A DNA stretch of 33,514 nucleotides, taken from contig JAJEGW010000046.1 of NCBI GenBank assembly GCA_022819605.1, forward strand, positions 1 through 33,514, read 5' to 3'. The notes beneath the pieces were generated by a model, which worked only from the letters and a program-made list of their open reading frames with translations, was not told the origin of the DNA and ran no database searches. A program made the position numbers and the translations under genes. Positions 33,268 to 33,514 of this stretch are shown piece by piece. The stretch's first letter is position 1. The number at the start of each line of letters is the position of its first letter. This DNA is from Silicimonas sp. GTDB taxonomy: Bacteria > Pseudomonadota > Alphaproteobacteria > Rhodobacterales > Rhodobacteraceae.

Positions 33268-33514
33268 ATGACCTGCATTTTGCGCCGGGGATTTCTCGGC
33301 ACCGCCATCGCCGCACCGCTCGTGACCGCTGCCACTCTTGCGTTCGCCGACGGCCACGAGGTGACAATCAGCAACTACTTCACAGGAGAGCTCGGCCTCA
33401 AGGCGTTCCAGGAACAGATTGATCGCTTCGAAGCGGCCACTGACTACGCGCTCAAGGACAGCCCCGTCGGACACGAGGACTTCAAGACCGACATTCTGGT
33501 TCGGGCATCTGGCA
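33268..33514 (+). CDS. ABC transporter substrate-binding protein, carbohydrate type (partial)
   Basis: The window ends 82 codons into this gene. The ATG at 33268 follows a GGGAGGGAG site. A signal peptide (RRGFLGTAIAAPLVTAATLAFA) is followed by the mature start DGHEVTISNYFTGELGLKAF, continuing through EQIDRFEAATDYALKDSPVG with KTDILVRASG at the edge. This resembles family 1 extracellular solute-binding proteins for sugars or polyols. It is probably the first gene of an importer operon divergent from the IclR catabolic operon, supplying its substrate. The permease and ATPase genes would lie beyond the edge. Confidence 0.85.
   Translation, partial: MTCILRRGFLGTAIAAPLVTAATLAFADGHEVTISNYFTGELGLKAFQEQIDRFEAATDYALKDSPVGHEDFKTDILVRASG

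Overview
The window looks like a chromosome segment of an alphaproteobacterium, most likely in or near the Rhodobacterales. This rests on protein families and gene order, not on any marker RNA: coaBC-dut-moeB-nudix, rsmI divergent from an LpoA-like lipoprotein, glnD-murJ-rhomboid-trpS, and surE-pcm-LysM/M23 are arrangements I associate with that group. Base composition is GC-rich by eye (about 60%, not counted). No rRNA, tRNA or CRISPR array was found.

Layout. 1-823: left edge and a flavin reductase-like protein on the plus strand. 870-4645: minus-strand housekeeping run (coaBC, dut, membrane-anchored ThiF/MoeB-like, nudix, DUF1178), with coaBC/dut and dut/moeB overlapping by 4 and 1 bases. 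4646-10577: gshB, then an accessory block separating gshB from rsmI. The block holds transposon-end-like repeats (an exact 23-bp period), an ATPase/DUF4143 gene killed by two in-frame stops, and a large GH116-type glycosidase. 10578-18860: rsmI, LpoA-like lipoprotein, glnD, murJ, a rhomboid homologue that has lost its catalytic residues, and trpS. 18861-19725: 865 bases without an intact gene, containing an IS110-family recombinase tail and a pair of DnaA-box-like sites. 19726-23198: minus-strand surE-pcm, LysM/degenerate-M23 lipoprotein and an SDR. 23307-27518: a lytic transglycosylase, rlmE and a translationally coupled Kdo cassette (kdsB-kdsA-kdsD). 27519-33514: a sugar or polyol catabolic island (IclR regulator, Gfo/Idh/MocA dehydrogenase, IolD-like ThDP enzyme, PfkB kinase), divergent from an ABC-transporter substrate-binding protein that runs off the right edge.

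How genes work together. Cell-envelope work dominates the centre: MurJ flips lipid II, the LpoA-like lipoprotein, LysM/M23 protein and lytic transglycosylase act on peptidoglycan, and the Kds proteins make CMP-Kdo for LPS or capsule. CoaBC and Dut serve cofactor and nucleotide metabolism, GlnD senses nitrogen, and Pcm/SurE handle damaged protein and nucleotides. The right-hand island looks like an uptake-plus-catabolism unit controlled by IclR, with a strong inverted repeat in the shared intergenic region.

The best candidates for something undescribed are the right-hand island (an IolD-like ring-opening-type enzyme without the rest of the inositol pathway in view), the protease-dead rhomboid between murJ and trpS, and the remodelled rsmI-gshB junction. 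No wholly new system can be proven from the sequence alone.
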